Shown: positions 54,115 to 63,559, counted from the stretch's first letter. The stretch is DNA of 64,000 bases from Aureimonas psammosilenae (GCF_009176975.1 NZ_WEZG01000010.1:111628-175627), one strand, 5' to 3'. Notes: generated by a model from the sequence alone, not told the origin. A program made the numbers and translations.

Positions 54115-55443
54115 TCACGCATGAGGTGGCAAAGCCTCGCTGCCGCGACGCCGCGCTGCGAAATTGTCGAGAGCGCGGTGGTAGCGCAGCGAAAGCTGCG
54201 GGGCGAACAGCATGTAGAGAGGTGCTTCCCGCAAAGGCTCGACGCGCAGTGACAGTTCCCTTTCCGGCACGCCTAGCGCCCATTCGGAGAGTATTGAGCC
54301 CAGCATCGAACCGGTTGGGACGCCCCGGCCGGAGAGGCCGGTCAGCGCGACGACGCCGGGCGCGAGGCCGTAGAGTCGCGGCACGGTCTTCTTCTGCATG
54401 TCGAGTTCGCCGAACCAAAGATAGTCCCAGCGGATCTCCTCACGGATCTGCGGATGGAGCCATTTCAAGCGGTCGGTCATCACCTGTTTCGTATAGGCTA
54501 TGTCCTGCCCACGCCGGCCCATCGGGAACATCGAAGCGACGATTCGCCCTTCTGCGTTGTATTTATAGACATAGATGTCGCCGCGCCCGTCATGGATCGT
54601 CGTGTTCCTCGGTAGGACGGTGCGGCGCGTTTCCTCCGACAAAGGGTGCGTCGCCGCCACGAAGACGCGCAGGATGCGGAAGGTCCGGTCGAGCTTCGGC
54701 CAGCCGCCGACCGTATAGGCGCCGCTCGTGAAGATCACTTTCTCCGCAAGCACCGAGCCATTGGGCGTCCGAACGCGCCAGCGCCCGCCTTCCTGCTCGA
54801 CCCCGGAGACCGGCGAACGCGTGAACAGCCGGACGCCTTCCTGCATCGCGGCTCTCGCGAGACCCCGCGCATAGCTGAGCGGGTTGAGATGCCCGGCCTC
54901 CTCATGAAACCAGCCGGCGGTAAAACGCGGCGAGCCGGTGATCTCCTCGACTTCCGCCTTATCGATCAGCCGCGTCCGCGCGCCGACGGCGTTGTAGCTC
55001 GCTTCTTTCTCCCGCAGCACTTTGATGCCGCCTGGATGCAGCGCGCCCATCACATAGCCGTTCTGCACCCATTCGCACTGAATCTGGTAATCGCGGACCA
55101 TCGCGCCGACCCGTTCGTTCGCCCGCGTCTGCCGCGCGATCAGCCGCTCGGCCCAAGGCTCACCCAGCATGCGGCGAAGGTTCGCCAGCGAGTAATGGGT
55201 GAAGGTCGGCGTGCAATGGCCGGCATTGCGCCCCGAGCCGCCGAAGCCCGTCTCCTGCGCCTCAAGGAGCACGACATCCGTTCCTGCCTTGGCGAGTTCG
55301 AGGGCCGTCGTCATGCCGGTATAGCCGGCACCGACGACGCAGACATCGGCTCTCGTCTCGCCTTCGAGCACCCCTGTCGCCGGTGCGGGTTCGGCGGTGG
55401 CATGCCAGAGGCTCGCATCGAAGGGCGAGAATCGGGGTGCCAT
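54115..55443 (-). CDS. FAD-dependent amine/amino-acid oxidase (DAO family), PuuB-like
   Basis: 442 residues. The FAD-binding Rossmann motif is VCVVGAGYTGMTTALELAKA near residue 33, followed by TGFGGSGRNAGHC, typical of the gamma-glutamylputrescine-oxidase/OrdL group. A C-terminal ALTGLSGRGVPTGSMLG closes the FAD site. ATG 55443 is chosen because GAGGAGGAC is just upstream. It lies 11 bp after the DppC-type permease stop and is the last gene of the operon. It likely oxidises the imported amine or amino-acid derivative. Confidence 0.88.
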   Translation of the reverse strand: MAPRFSPFDASLWHATAEPAPATGVLEGETRADVCVVGAGYTGMTTALELAKAGTDVVLLEAQETGFGGSGRNAGHCTPTFTHYSLANLRRMLGEPWAERLIARQTRANERVGAMVRDYQIQCEWVQNGYVMGALHPGGIKVLREKEASYNAVGARTRLIDKAEVEEITGSPRFTAGWFHEEAGHLNPLSYARGLARAAMQEGVRLFTRSPVSGVEQEGGRWRVRTPNGSVLAEKVIFTSGAYTVGGWPKLDRTFRILRVFVAATHPLSEETRRTVLPRNTTIHDGRGDIYVYKYNAEGRIVASMFPMGRRGQDIAYTKQVMTDRLKWLHPQIREEIRWDYLWFGELDMQKKTVPRLYGLAPGVVALTGLSGRGVPTGSMLGSILSEWALGVPERELSLRVEPLREAPLYMLFAPQLSLRYHRALDNFAARRRGSEALPPHA

Positions 55444-55454
55444 GATTGTCCTCC

Positions 55455-56348
55455 TCAATGCATGTCGCTGCGCGCATCGAGCGCGTCGCGCAAACCGTCG
55501 CCGACGAAGTTGAATCCAGTGACCGCCAGCGTGATCGCGATGCCCGGCACAATGGCGAGCCAGGGCGCGCTTTGAAGATATTGCTGCGCCCCGTTCAGCA
55601 TGTTGCCCCAGGAAGGGAGCGGCGGCTGGATGCCGTAGCCGAGGAAGCTGACATAGGCTTCGAGCAGGATCGCCCGTGCAACGGTGAGTGAGGCGGCGAC
55701 GATGATCGGGCCGACGACGTTCGGCAGGATTTCGCGGAACATGATCCAGCCGCTGGAAAGACCGAGCATCCGCGCTGCCATGATGAAGTCACGCTCTCGC
55801 AAAGAGCGTACTTCGGAGGCGACGATGCGCGCGATTTCCATCCAACTCGTCACCGCAATGATGAGGGTGATCGTGTAGGGGCCGGGCTTGATGAAGGCGG
55901 CAAGCGCCAAGAGAAGGAAGATCGACGGGAAGGCCAGGAAGGCGTCGACGACGCGCATCAGCGCATTGCCGAGCCAGCCGCCGCGATAGCCAGCGACGAT
56001 GCCTATCCCCATGCCGATGAGCGTCGAGATCAGCATGGCGAAGAAGCCGACGAGGAGCGAGATTCGCCCGGCCATGAAGAGTCTGGCAGCGACGTCACGC
56101 CCGAGCGGATCGGTGCCGAAGATATGCGCGCCTGAAAAGGGCGGGGCGAAGCGCGCGCGGATGTCGATTTGTAACTGGTTGTAGGGCAGGAGGTAGGGGC
56201 CGATAACACACGCAAGCGTCAGCACCGCGATGATCGTCAGCCCCACCATGGCGAGGCGATGACGAAGGAAGCGCTTCAGCGTGCGGTTGCGTTGAAGGAG
56301 CCCCGGCTTCGGGGCGGCGATGACGGCGAGGGGCGCGGCGTCGCTCAT
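55455..56348 (-). CDS. Peptide/opine ABC transporter permease (DppC type)
   Basis: 297 residues with an N-terminal OppC_N segment (RFLRHRLAMVGLTIIAVLTL near 25) and five more spans. FGTDPLGRDVAARL near 80 and the EAA-like VASEVRSLRERDFIMAAR near 190 are standard for DppC proteins. It pairs with the DppB-type permease upstream (10 bp gap). Confidence 0.93.
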   Translation of the reverse strand: MSDAAPLAVIAAPKPGLLQRNRTLKRFLRHRLAMVGLTIIAVLTLACVIGPYLLPYNQLQIDIRARFAPPFSGAHIFGTDPLGRDVAARLFMAGRISLLVGFFAMLISTLIGMGIGIVAGYRGGWLGNALMRVVDAFLAFPSIFLLLALAAFIKPGPYTITLIIAVTSWMEIARIVASEVRSLRERDFIMAARMLGLSSGWIMFREILPNVVGPIIVAASLTVARAILLEAYVSFLGYGIQPPLPSWGNMLNGAQQYLQSAPWLAIVPGIAITLAVTGFNFVGDGLRDALDARSDMH

Positions 56349-56358
56349 AGGTCGTTCC

Positions 56359-57309
56359 TCAAGCCAGACGAATGCGCGGATCGGCGATCGCGCTCAGAAG
56401 GTCGGCGAGAAGACTGCCGACGAGCACGAGCACCGCGGAGAACATCAGGAGCCCCATCACGACCGGATAGTCGTTGTAGCCGAGGCTATCGAGGAAGAGC
56501 CGCCCCATGCCGGGCCAGGTGAAGACCGTTTCGGTGACGAGCGCGCCGCCGAGGATCGTCGGAAGCTGCAGGCCGGCCAGCGTGATCATCGGCAAAAGGG
56601 CGTTGCCGACGACATGCTTGAAAAGCACGCGGCGACGCGTCAGGCCCTTGGCCCTGGCCGTCCGAACGAAATCCTGGTGGATCACGTCGAGCGTCGCGGT
56701 GCGCATGTAGCGGCTCCAGACCGCAACATCGACGAGCGCCAGGACGGTCGCCGGCAGCACGAGATGGTGCAGGTAGTCGGCGAGCGAGCCGTTGCCGATC
56801 GTGTACATGTTGCCGGCAGGAAACCAGCCAAGCTTCAGCGAGAAGAGGTAGATGGCGACGAGGCCGAACCAGAAGGTCGGCACCGAGAGCGCTACCATGG
56901 CCCCGACCGTCGAAGCGTAGTCGAAGGCGGAATGGCGGCGGATTGCGCCAAGAATGCCGATCGTCGTACCCAGGCCGACCGCGATGGCGGTCGAGGTGCC
57001 CATCAGGAGCAGTGTCGCCGGCAAATGGCCGAGGATGATCCCAAGCACCGGCTCGCCGCCGCGGAAGGAGCGGCCCCAATCGCCCTGGACGAGATGCCAG
57101 AGCCAGTCGGCATATTGGACGATCACCGGCCGATCGAGGCCCATCTGGGCGGCGATCCGGTCGAGGTCTTCCTTGGTGATGCCGGGCGTCAGCGCGAATT
57201 GCGACATCGGCCCGCCGGGCGCGAGAAGGAGAACGCTGTAGCCGATCAGCGAGACCAGGAAGAGAAGGACGATGCTCTGCCAGAGACGGCTGAGGAGGAA
57301 GCGGGACAT
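56359..57309 (-). CDS. Peptide/opine ABC transporter permease (DppB type)
   Basis: 316 residues, six spans. It starts MSRFLLSRLWQSIVLLFLVS, and GDWGRSFRGGEPV near 95 and FVRTARAKGLTRRRVLFKHV near 200 are the DppB-family EAA-type elements. It follows the binding-protein gene after an 86-bp gap that holds a hairpin. Confidence 0.93.
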   Translation of the reverse strand: MSRFLLSRLWQSIVLLFLVSLIGYSVLLLAPGGPMSQFALTPGITKEDLDRIAAQMGLDRPVIVQYADWLWHLVQGDWGRSFRGGEPVLGIILGHLPATLLLMGTSTAIAVGLGTTIGILGAIRRHSAFDYASTVGAMVALSVPTFWFGLVAIYLFSLKLGWFPAGNMYTIGNGSLADYLHHLVLPATVLALVDVAVWSRYMRTATLDVIHQDFVRTARAKGLTRRRVLFKHVVGNALLPMITLAGLQLPTILGGALVTETVFTWPGMGRLFLDSLGYNDYPVVMGLLMFSAVLVLVGSLLADLLSAIADPRIRLA

Positions 57310-57355
57310 GGCGGCATTCCCTCGGCTGGATGCGAAAGAAGGGCGGGCGGACCGG

Positions 57356-57386
57356 CGGGAGCGAGCGGAGGGCTCGCCCGCTCCCG
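57356..57386 (-). terminator. Strong intergenic hairpin between dppA- and dppB-like genes
   Basis: On the minus strand CGGGAGCGGGCG pairs with CGCTCGCTCCCG over 12 positions (one G-U pair) around a 7-nt loop, 10 nt after the binding-protein stop. It probably stabilises the binding-protein message or causes partial termination, raising its level over the permeases. Confidence 0.65.
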
Positions 57387-57395
57387 TTCTTCAAA

Positions 57396-59066
57396 TCATG
57401 AGGCGCGATACCATGTGCCGACGTTCCAGGTGTCGATGCGCGTGTTGACGTTCGGCTGGAAGCCAGTGACGCCCGCCTTGCGGCCGCGAACGGTGGTGTA
57501 TTGGAACATAGGCAAGAGCGGCAGGTCGTGGCGCACCATTTCCTGGATCTTGAGGTAGGAGGTCTTGCGCTCTTCCGGCACGAAGGATTTGCCGCCCTCG
57601 GTGAGAAGCTTGTCCACCTCCGGGTTGGAATATTGCCAGTTGTTCTGTCCGGAGCCGCCCTTGGCATTGGTCGAAGCCGAGCCAAGATAGTCTGAAACAT
57701 CCGGGTCCGGCCCCGTCAGGAAGTCGATGCCGACGACGACGGAATCGAATTGCGACTGCATCCAGTAGTCGCCCCACATCACGGCGGGCGGCAGGTTGGA
57801 GATCGTCATCTCGACGCCGATCTCCTGGAAGGACTGCTGCAGGAACTGCTGCACCTGCTCGCGGATATGGTTGCCGGCGGTAGTGGAATTGGTGAAGGCG
57901 AGGCGCACGCCGTCCTTCTCGCGGATGCCCCCCGCGCCCGGATTCCAGCCCGCCCCGTCGAGGATCGCCTTGGCCTTGTCGATCGAATATTCGTGTTTCG
58001 GTAGATCGGAATTGTAATAGAAGCTCTGCTGCGGCGTGTAGCTCTCGGTCGGCGTCGGCAGGCCGTAATAGAGCGCGTCGATGATCGATTGCTTGTCGAT
58101 CGCGTGATAGAGAGCCTGCCGCACGGCGAGGTCCTGGAACTGCGGCTTGCCCATGTTCAAGGAGAAGGACTCGACCGTCGAGCCCGGCACCAGCGAGACT
58201 TCCGTCCCCGGCAGGGTTTTCGCCTCCTCGTAATGATCGGGCGTGATCCATTGCAGGCCGGTGACGTCGATGTCGCCGGATTTGAACTGGGTGTAGAGGA
58301 CGTTGAGGTCCGGAATGTACTTGTAGATCAGCCGCTCGATATAGGGGCCGTCGCCGAAATAATCGGCATTGGCGGCAAGCTGGATATTGTCGCCTGCGGT
58401 GCGGCTGACCCATTTGAACGGCCCGGTGCCGATCGGCGCGTTGTTGAAGGGCGCGGTGTTCTTGTCGGCGACGCCCTCGAAGGCGTGCTTCGGCACGATG
58501 AAGGTCGCGGCGAGAAGGGAAGGGTAGGGCGCGTAGGTCTTTTCCATCCGCCAGGTGATCTCGGTCGGCGAGACGACCTTCAGGTCACGGATCAAGTCAT
58601 GGCCGGTGCGGCGCGCGGCGCGGAAGTTCGGATCGACCAGAAGCTCCAGCGTGAACTTCACGTCCTCGGCGGTGAAGGGCTTGCCGTCGTGCCATTTCAC
58701 GCCGTCGCGCAACTTGACCTTCCATTGCAGGCCATCGGCGGAGATGCCCCCATTCTCAACGGTCGGCACCTCGGCCGCGAGGCCGGGGAAGAACTTGCCT
58801 TCCGGATCGACCGCGAAGAGCGGATCGAAGACGCTGAAATGGATGCCTTCGTCCACCTCGATATGCAGCATGTGCGGGTTGAAGACCGTCGGCTCCTGGC
58901 TGAAGGCGACGACAAGCTGACCGGTCGGTGCGGACGGCGGCGTCGCGGCGAGCGCCTTATCACGGCCGAAAAGGCCCGGCATCACGATGCCAGCGGAGCC
59001 GAGGGCCATGAGCCCGAGCGTCTGCCGGCGGTTCGGGCGGAAGGAGGGTCGATCAGCGTCAGTCAT
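57396..59066 (-). CDS. Peptide/opine ABC transporter substrate-binding protein (DppA type)
   Basis: 556 residues of solute-binding family 5. The N-terminus has a twin-arginine-type leader, NRRQTLGLMALGSAGIV, so Tat export is likely; the family usually uses Sec. The mature part has FTAEDVKFTLELLVDP near 130, VRQALYHAIDKQSIIDALYY near 315 and a C-terminal TWYRAS. Start at 59066 (MTDADRPSFRPNRRQ) has GGGGAAT upstream. It leads the transporter genes and follows the FAD oxidase by 64 bp. Confidence 0.92.
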   Translation of the reverse strand: MTDADRPSFRPNRRQTLGLMALGSAGIVMPGLFGRDKALAATPPSAPTGQLVVAFSQEPTVFNPHMLHIEVDEGIHFSVFDPLFAVDPEGKFFPGLAAEVPTVENGGISADGLQWKVKLRDGVKWHDGKPFTAEDVKFTLELLVDPNFRAARRTGHDLIRDLKVVSPTEITWRMEKTYAPYPSLLAATFIVPKHAFEGVADKNTAPFNNAPIGTGPFKWVSRTAGDNIQLAANADYFGDGPYIERLIYKYIPDLNVLYTQFKSGDIDVTGLQWITPDHYEEAKTLPGTEVSLVPGSTVESFSLNMGKPQFQDLAVRQALYHAIDKQSIIDALYYGLPTPTESYTPQQSFYYNSDLPKHEYSIDKAKAILDGAGWNPGAGGIREKDGVRLAFTNSTTAGNHIREQVQQFLQQSFQEIGVEMTISNLPPAVMWGDYWMQSQFDSVVVGIDFLTGPDPDVSDYLGSASTNAKGGSGQNNWQYSNPEVDKLLTEGGKSFVPEERKTSYLKIQEMVRHDLPLLPMFQYTTVRGRKAGVTGFQPNVNTRIDTWNVGTWYRAS

Positions 59067-59130
59067 GCCATTCCCCTTTGTGTGCCAGATAGGTGCCGTC
59101 ATGCCCGGCCCTCAGAGCCAGGAATTGTCG

Positions 59131-60462
59131 TCAGAATCCGCTGATCAGTTCGATCTTGGAGCCGTCCGAGAAGCGGGAGAAGCGGAAGTCGGCCGGATCG
59201 ACCATGGGCGTGCGTCCGGTGACGAGGTCGGCCATCAGTTTGCCGGCGGCCGGCCCGATGCCGAAGCCATGGCCGGAAAAGCCTGTCGCGATGTGGAAGC
59301 CGGGAATGGCGTCGACGGGCGAGATGACGGGCACGGCGTCCGGCGTCACGTCGATATAGCCGGCCCAGCTTTGCGCGATCTCGGCCTGCTCGAAAAAGGG
59401 ATAGTGCCGCTTCAAGGCGGAAACGAACTTGTCGGTCATCACCTTGGAGGGTTTGGGGTCGAGGACGCGCGCATATTCGAAGGGCGAGGCCTCGTCCAAG
59501 GCCCAGTTGCGGGGGATGCGAACCTCGTCGAGGAAGCGCCCGGCGAGGCGGAAGTTGAGCGAGCGCCACTCTTCCTTCAGCGCCGGCAGGAAGGCTTTCG
59601 CATAGCGGAAGGAGGCCGGCACCAGATCGACGATGTTCTCGTGGCCGGAGGCGACGGTGTAGCCGCCGTCGCGGCGCTTGCGGAAGGCGAAGTCCTTGTG
59701 CCACAGCGCCTGCGTCGGACCGCCTTCGAGCGGCTTGGTTCTCACCACCGTGTTCATGACCTTCAGCTGCGGCAGGTCGATGCCGAAGCGGCCGGAAAAG
59801 AGGTTCGACCACGCTCCACCGGCCAGCACTACCGAGGAGCAGGCGATGGAGCCGCGTTCGGTAACGACGCCGCAAACGCGCCCGCCGGCCGTCTCGATGC
59901 CGCGCACCGCGCATTCGGTGAGGACATGCGCGCCCTTGTCGCGCGCCGCTTCCGCGATGGCGGGCGCGGCCTTCTGCGGCTCGGCCCGACCGTCCGCCGG
60001 CGTGTAGAGTGCGCCCTTCACGTCGAATGCGGAGCCCGGCATCATTTCTTCCAGTTCGCGGGCTGAAAGCATGTGGTGCTCGAGCTGGTAGGGTTCGAGA
60101 TTGCGGCCCCAGCGCTCGTGTTCGGCCATGCTCTTGTCGTCGGCGCAGGTGAAGACGATGCCGGCGCGCGTATATCCGGTCGGCCGGCCGATGCGGGCGT
60201 CCATTCCCTGCCAGAGCCGCAGCGCCTCTGCCATCAGCGGCACCTCGCGCGGGTCGCGCCGTGAGATGCGCACCCAGCCCCAGTTGCGGCTCGACTGCTC
60301 GTGGCCGATGCCGCCCTTTTCGCAAAGCGCCACCGAGACGCCGCGCTCGGCGAGTTCCAGCGCCGTGGACGTGCCGATGATGCCGCCGCCGATGACGACG
60401 ACATCGACCTTCTCGGGAAGTTCCGCATCGCCGTGGAACGGATCGACAAAAGGACCGGGCAT
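59131..60462 (-). CDS. FAD-dependent oxidoreductase (DAO family), DadA/opine-oxidase-like
   Basis: 443 residues. VVVIGGGIIGTSTALELAER near residue 22 binds FAD, followed by HEQSSRNWGWVRISRRDPRE, a block typical of DAO proteins in amino-acid and opine clusters. Near the end, FHIATGFSGHGFGIGPAAGK completes the FAD site. It overlaps the SDR stop by one base (TGATG). Together with the second oxidase and the Dpp importer, it suggests oxidative deamination of an imported D-amino acid, N-methyl amino acid or opine-like compound. Confidence 0.9.
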   Translation of the reverse strand: MPGPFVDPFHGDAELPEKVDVVVIGGGIIGTSTALELAERGVSVALCEKGGIGHEQSSRNWGWVRISRRDPREVPLMAEALRLWQGMDARIGRPTGYTRAGIVFTCADDKSMAEHERWGRNLEPYQLEHHMLSARELEEMMPGSAFDVKGALYTPADGRAEPQKAAPAIAEAARDKGAHVLTECAVRGIETAGGRVCGVVTERGSIACSSVVLAGGAWSNLFSGRFGIDLPQLKVMNTVVRTKPLEGGPTQALWHKDFAFRKRRDGGYTVASGHENIVDLVPASFRYAKAFLPALKEEWRSLNFRLAGRFLDEVRIPRNWALDEASPFEYARVLDPKPSKVMTDKFVSALKRHYPFFEQAEIAQSWAGYIDVTPDAVPVISPVDAIPGFHIATGFSGHGFGIGPAAGKLMADLVTGRTPMVDPADFRFSRFSDGSKIELISGF

Positions 60463-61151
60463 CAGAAGAATTCCTCGAGCTGGCAGTTCACGGCGAATTC
60501 CGCGACGCTCGCCGTGTTGGAGAGGCTGATCAGCATGGCGACGACATCGGCCAGTTCCCCCGGATCGGTCATCGCCGCGTCCGGCCGGCCGGAGATCGGC
60601 CGCGCCATGTCGGTGGCGACGAAACCGGGGCAGACGGCCGTCGCCCGGATGCCGCGATCGAAGCCGGCCTGCCGGATGCCGTGGGCCAGCGCGACGGCGG
60701 CGAATTTCGTCATGGCGTAGAGGCCGGACTTCGCCGACTTCACGCGCTTGCCGGAAAGGGAGGCGATGACGATCACGCGGCCCCGGCCCGTCGCAGCCAA
60801 GGGCTCGAAGGCGGCCTTCGCCAGCCGGCGCGGCGCCTTGACGTTGACGGCGAGCATGGCGTCGAACTCCTCGTCTTCCGCCTCGATCACCGTCTTGCCG
60901 ATCATCAGCCCGGCATTGGCGACAATTGCGTCGATCCGGCCGAAGCGTCGGAGCGCCGCGGCAACCCATTCGTCTTCGCCGCCCTCCGCCGCGTCGTAGC
61001 GTTGGAGATGTGTGCGGCTTTCGTCGGCGAAGTCCGGCAGCGCCGGCTCGCGCATGCCGAGCGATAGGCTCCAACCGTCCGCCGCGAGCCGCCGCGCGAT
61101 GGCGAGACCGATGCCGCGTGACGCGCCGGAGATAAGGGCGACCTTCGTCAT
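60462..61151 (-). CDS. Short-chain dehydrogenase/reductase
   Basis: 229 residues. SGASRGIGLAIARRLAADG near the start gives the TGxxxGIG-type NAD(P) site with Ser for Thr; the catalytic set is IASLSGKRVKS (Ser) and YAMTK (Tyr, Lys) near 153. It starts inside the MarR stop region (ATGA overlap with the MarR gene). It likely processes the keto or aldehyde product of the oxidases, but no substrate can be read. Confidence 0.9.
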   Translation of the reverse strand: MTKVALISGASRGIGLAIARRLAADGWSLSLGMREPALPDFADESRTHLQRYDAAEGGEDEWVAAALRRFGRIDAIVANAGLMIGKTVIEAEDEEFDAMLAVNVKAPRRLAKAAFEPLAATGRGRVIVIASLSGKRVKSAKSGLYAMTKFAAVALAHGIRQAGFDRGIRATAVCPGFVATDMARPISGRPDAAMTDPGELADVVAMLISLSNTASVAEFAVNCQLEEFF

Positions 61152-61669
61152 ACCGTCTTCCTCTTGCGCACGATCCGCCAGTAGATGCGGCGCAGCACCG
61201 CCATCGCGGCGTCGTAGTCGGCGTCGTCGATATCGGCGAAGAAGTCGCGGGAGCCGGCGACGATCGTGCGGACCTCGTCCGCTAGTGCCTCGCCCTTTTC
61301 GGTCAGGAAAAGCGCCTGGGCTCTCGCGTCCTCGGCCGTCTCGCGCCTTAGGAGGCCATGCGCCTCCATGTCGTCGAGGACGCGGCCCATCGCGGACCGG
61401 TCCTTCAAGATCACGTCGGCGATCACGGAGGGGCGGATGCCTGGATGGCGCTGTACCAGGAAGAGCGTCGTGATCTTGCCGGTGCCGCGCGCGACGTCGA
61501 GCCCTTCCAGGCGCTGGTCGAGATCGCGGGTAACGGCGATGTTGATCGAGCGGATGAAGTAGCTAAGCGTCCCGTCCAAAACGCCGAGATCGACATCCTC
61601 GGCTCGCAAGGGAGCTGGGTCGATCCGAACCGGCGATTTCGCATCATCCGCCATGAATACCTCGGACAT
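61148..61669 (-). CDS. MarR-family transcriptional regulator
   Basis: 173 residues with a winged HTH: GKITTLFLVQRHPGIRPSVI, then the wing with DRSAMGRVLDDMEAHGLLRR and a C-terminal dimer helix region. The start is the ATG at 61669, with a second Met five codons later as an alternative. It heads the operon SDR, FAD oxidase, DppA, DppB, DppC, FAD oxidase. A palindrome at 61809 in its upstream gap is a candidate operator. Confidence 0.9.
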   Translation of the reverse strand: MSEVFMADDAKSPVRIDPAPLRAEDVDLGVLDGTLSYFIRSINIAVTRDLDQRLEGLDVARGTGKITTLFLVQRHPGIRPSVIADVILKDRSAMGRVLDDMEAHGLLRRETAEDARAQALFLTEKGEALADEVRTIVAGSRDFFADIDDADYDAAMAVLRRIYWRIVRKRKTV

Positions 61670-61808
61670 ACCTCTCCCGTTCGGCTTCCCGTTAGGGAAG
61701 ACGGCGTTTCCGGCGGGCCGGAACTGCAGGAAAAGCGGCTTCGATGCCTCGACTATTCACCTGTTAGTGGACGAGCACAACTAATTTTTCGTCGGTGTAG
61801 AGCTTTTA

Positions 61809-61823
61809 TTTGGCATTGCCAAA
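61809..61823. promoter_or_regulatory. Candidate MarR-type operator
   Basis: TTTGGCATTGCCAAA is a perfect palindrome (7-1-7) 140 bp upstream of the MarR start in the gap between the DppDF and MarR genes. MarR proteins bind palindromes of this length close to their own promoters. Confidence 0.5.
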
Positions 61824-61835
61824 GTTTGCATAGAT

Positions 61836-61866
61836 CGTAGGCATTAGTCGCGCCCGCATGCCTACG
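61836..61866 (-). terminator. Hairpin after the DppDF-type gene
   Basis: CGTAGGCAT and ATGCCTACG form a 9-bp stem with a 13-nt loop, 59 bp beyond the DppDF stop. It could terminate that gene before the MarR operon promoter. It could also be a second operator half-pair; the wide loop favours an RNA structure. Confidence 0.45.
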
Positions 61867-61924
61867 AACCGACCCGCTTGGCAGGCAACTCATTCAGACT
61901 GATAAGGCGGTAGGCACTGGCCCG

Positions 61925-63559
61925 TCAGGCGACGGCAGCATCCCACTCGGTGCCTGGAATGGCAGCGATCAGGCATCGCGTGTAATCGTGCTCCGGCGCA
62001 TGGAAGATTTGCGCGGGCGGGCCGAATTCCACCATGCGCCCGCGATGCATAACGCCCACCTCGTCGCAAAGCCGACTCGCCACGCGCAGGTCGTGGGTAA
62101 TAAAGATCATCGCCACCCCCGTCTCGCGCTGGATCGCCTCCAGAAGGTCAAGGATCTGCGCCTGGATCGAGACGTCGAGCGCCGAGACGGCCTCGTCGGC
62201 GACGATGAGGATTGGATCGAACATCAGCGCCCGCGCGATGCCGACACGCTGGCGTTGGCCGCCGGAAAATTCATGAGGGAAGCGGTCGTAGGCCCCGGCG
62301 TCGAGGCCGACACGGCCAAGAAGATCGAGGGCCTTTCGCCGCGCCTCGGCCGTCGGCACGCCATGCGCCGCCGGCCCGGCGGTGAGGATGCCCCCAATCG
62401 TCATGCGCGGGTTCAGTGACGCAAAGGGGTCTTGGAAGATCATCTGGATATAGGGCCGCAGCCGGCGGAAATCCTCTTGCCTCATGCCGGCAACCTCCCG
62501 GCCGTCGAAATGTATCTTGCCGCCATCCGCCTCCAGCAGCTTCATCACGAGCCGGCCGAGCGTCGACTTGCCGGAGCCGGACTCGCCGACGATGCCGACC
62601 GTCTGGCCCTTGCGCACCGTGAAGGAGACATCGTCCACAGCCTTCACCTCGCGCCCCTTCCCGAAGAGCGAGCCGGAAAGCTGGTAGGTCTTCCTGAGGT
62701 TGCGGACGTCGAGCACGACCGGGCCGTCCTCGTTGGCGGCGCGGGTCTCGCCGCGCATCTTCGGCACCGCTGCGATGAGACGGCGCGTATAGGGATGGGT
62801 CGGATGACCGAGGACGGTTTCCGCCGGCCCTTCCTCGACCATCGCGCCTTTCTCCATGACGATCACCCGGTCGGCGATGTCGGCGACGACGCCGAAATCA
62901 TGGGTGATGAACATGACGCCCATCCTCTTGCGGCTTTGCAGGCGGGCGATGAGATCGAGGATCTGCGCCTGCGTCGTGACGTCCAGCGCCGTCGTCGGCT
63001 CGTCGGCGATGAGGATTTCGGGGTCGAGCGCCAGCGCCATCGCGATCATCACGCGCTGGCGCTGTCCGCCGGAGAGACGGAACGGATATTGGTGGCGGAG
63101 CGTCCCCGGCTCCGGCAGCCCGACCTCTCCTAGAAGTTCGAGAACGCGCGCCGTCCGGTCCTTCGGGGCATGACCGGGATGGGCTGTCAGCACTTCCTCG
63201 ATCTGCGCGCCGATCGTCATCAGAGGGTTCAGTGCCGAAAGTGGGTCCTGGAACACGATGGAGACGATGCGGCCGCGCAAAGAACGCAGGTCCCGCGCCG
63301 GGGCGGCGAGAATGTCCGTCTCCTTCAAACGGATGCGGCCGGCTTCGATCGTCAGCGTCGGCGGCAGGAGGCCCATCACGGCATTGGCCGTCACCGACTT
63401 GCCGGAACCGGACTCGCCGATAATGCAAAGGATTTCGCCCTCGTTGAGAGTGAAAGAAATGTCCCTCACCGCGTAACGGCGATCCATTCCGCCAGGCAGC
63501 GCAACCGTCAGGCCCTCCACTTCGAGAATTGGGGTCTGAGAGGAAGATATGTTCGACAT
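61925..63559 (-). CDS. Peptide/opine ABC transporter ATPase, fused DppD-DppF type
   Basis: 544 residues holding two full nucleotide-binding domains. Domain 1 (about 10-265): Walker A GESGSGKSVTANAV, signature LSGGQRQRVMIAMAL, Walker B ILIADEPTTALDV. Domain 2 (about 285-540): Walker A GESGSGKSTLGRLV, signature FSGGQRQRVGIARAL, Walker B ILIVADEAVSALDV. The oligopeptide-type HPYTRRLIAAVP block is in the middle and DYTRCLIAAIPGTEW at the end. Start MSNISSSQTPILEVEGL at 63559; GAGG is upstream. It energises the DppBC-type permeases although it is separated from them by the MarR-led genes. Confidence 0.93.
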   Translation of the reverse strand: MSNISSSQTPILEVEGLTVALPGGMDRRYAVRDISFTLNEGEILCIIGESGSGKSVTANAVMGLLPPTLTIEAGRIRLKETDILAAPARDLRSLRGRIVSIVFQDPLSALNPLMTIGAQIEEVLTAHPGHAPKDRTARVLELLGEVGLPEPGTLRHQYPFRLSGGQRQRVMIAMALALDPEILIADEPTTALDVTTQAQILDLIARLQSRKRMGVMFITHDFGVVADIADRVIVMEKGAMVEEGPAETVLGHPTHPYTRRLIAAVPKMRGETRAANEDGPVVLDVRNLRKTYQLSGSLFGKGREVKAVDDVSFTVRKGQTVGIVGESGSGKSTLGRLVMKLLEADGGKIHFDGREVAGMRQEDFRRLRPYIQMIFQDPFASLNPRMTIGGILTAGPAAHGVPTAEARRKALDLLGRVGLDAGAYDRFPHEFSGGQRQRVGIARALMFDPILIVADEAVSALDVSIQAQILDLLEAIQRETGVAMIFITHDLRVASRLCDEVGVMHRGRMVEFGPPAQIFHAPEHDYTRCLIAAIPGTEWDAAVA

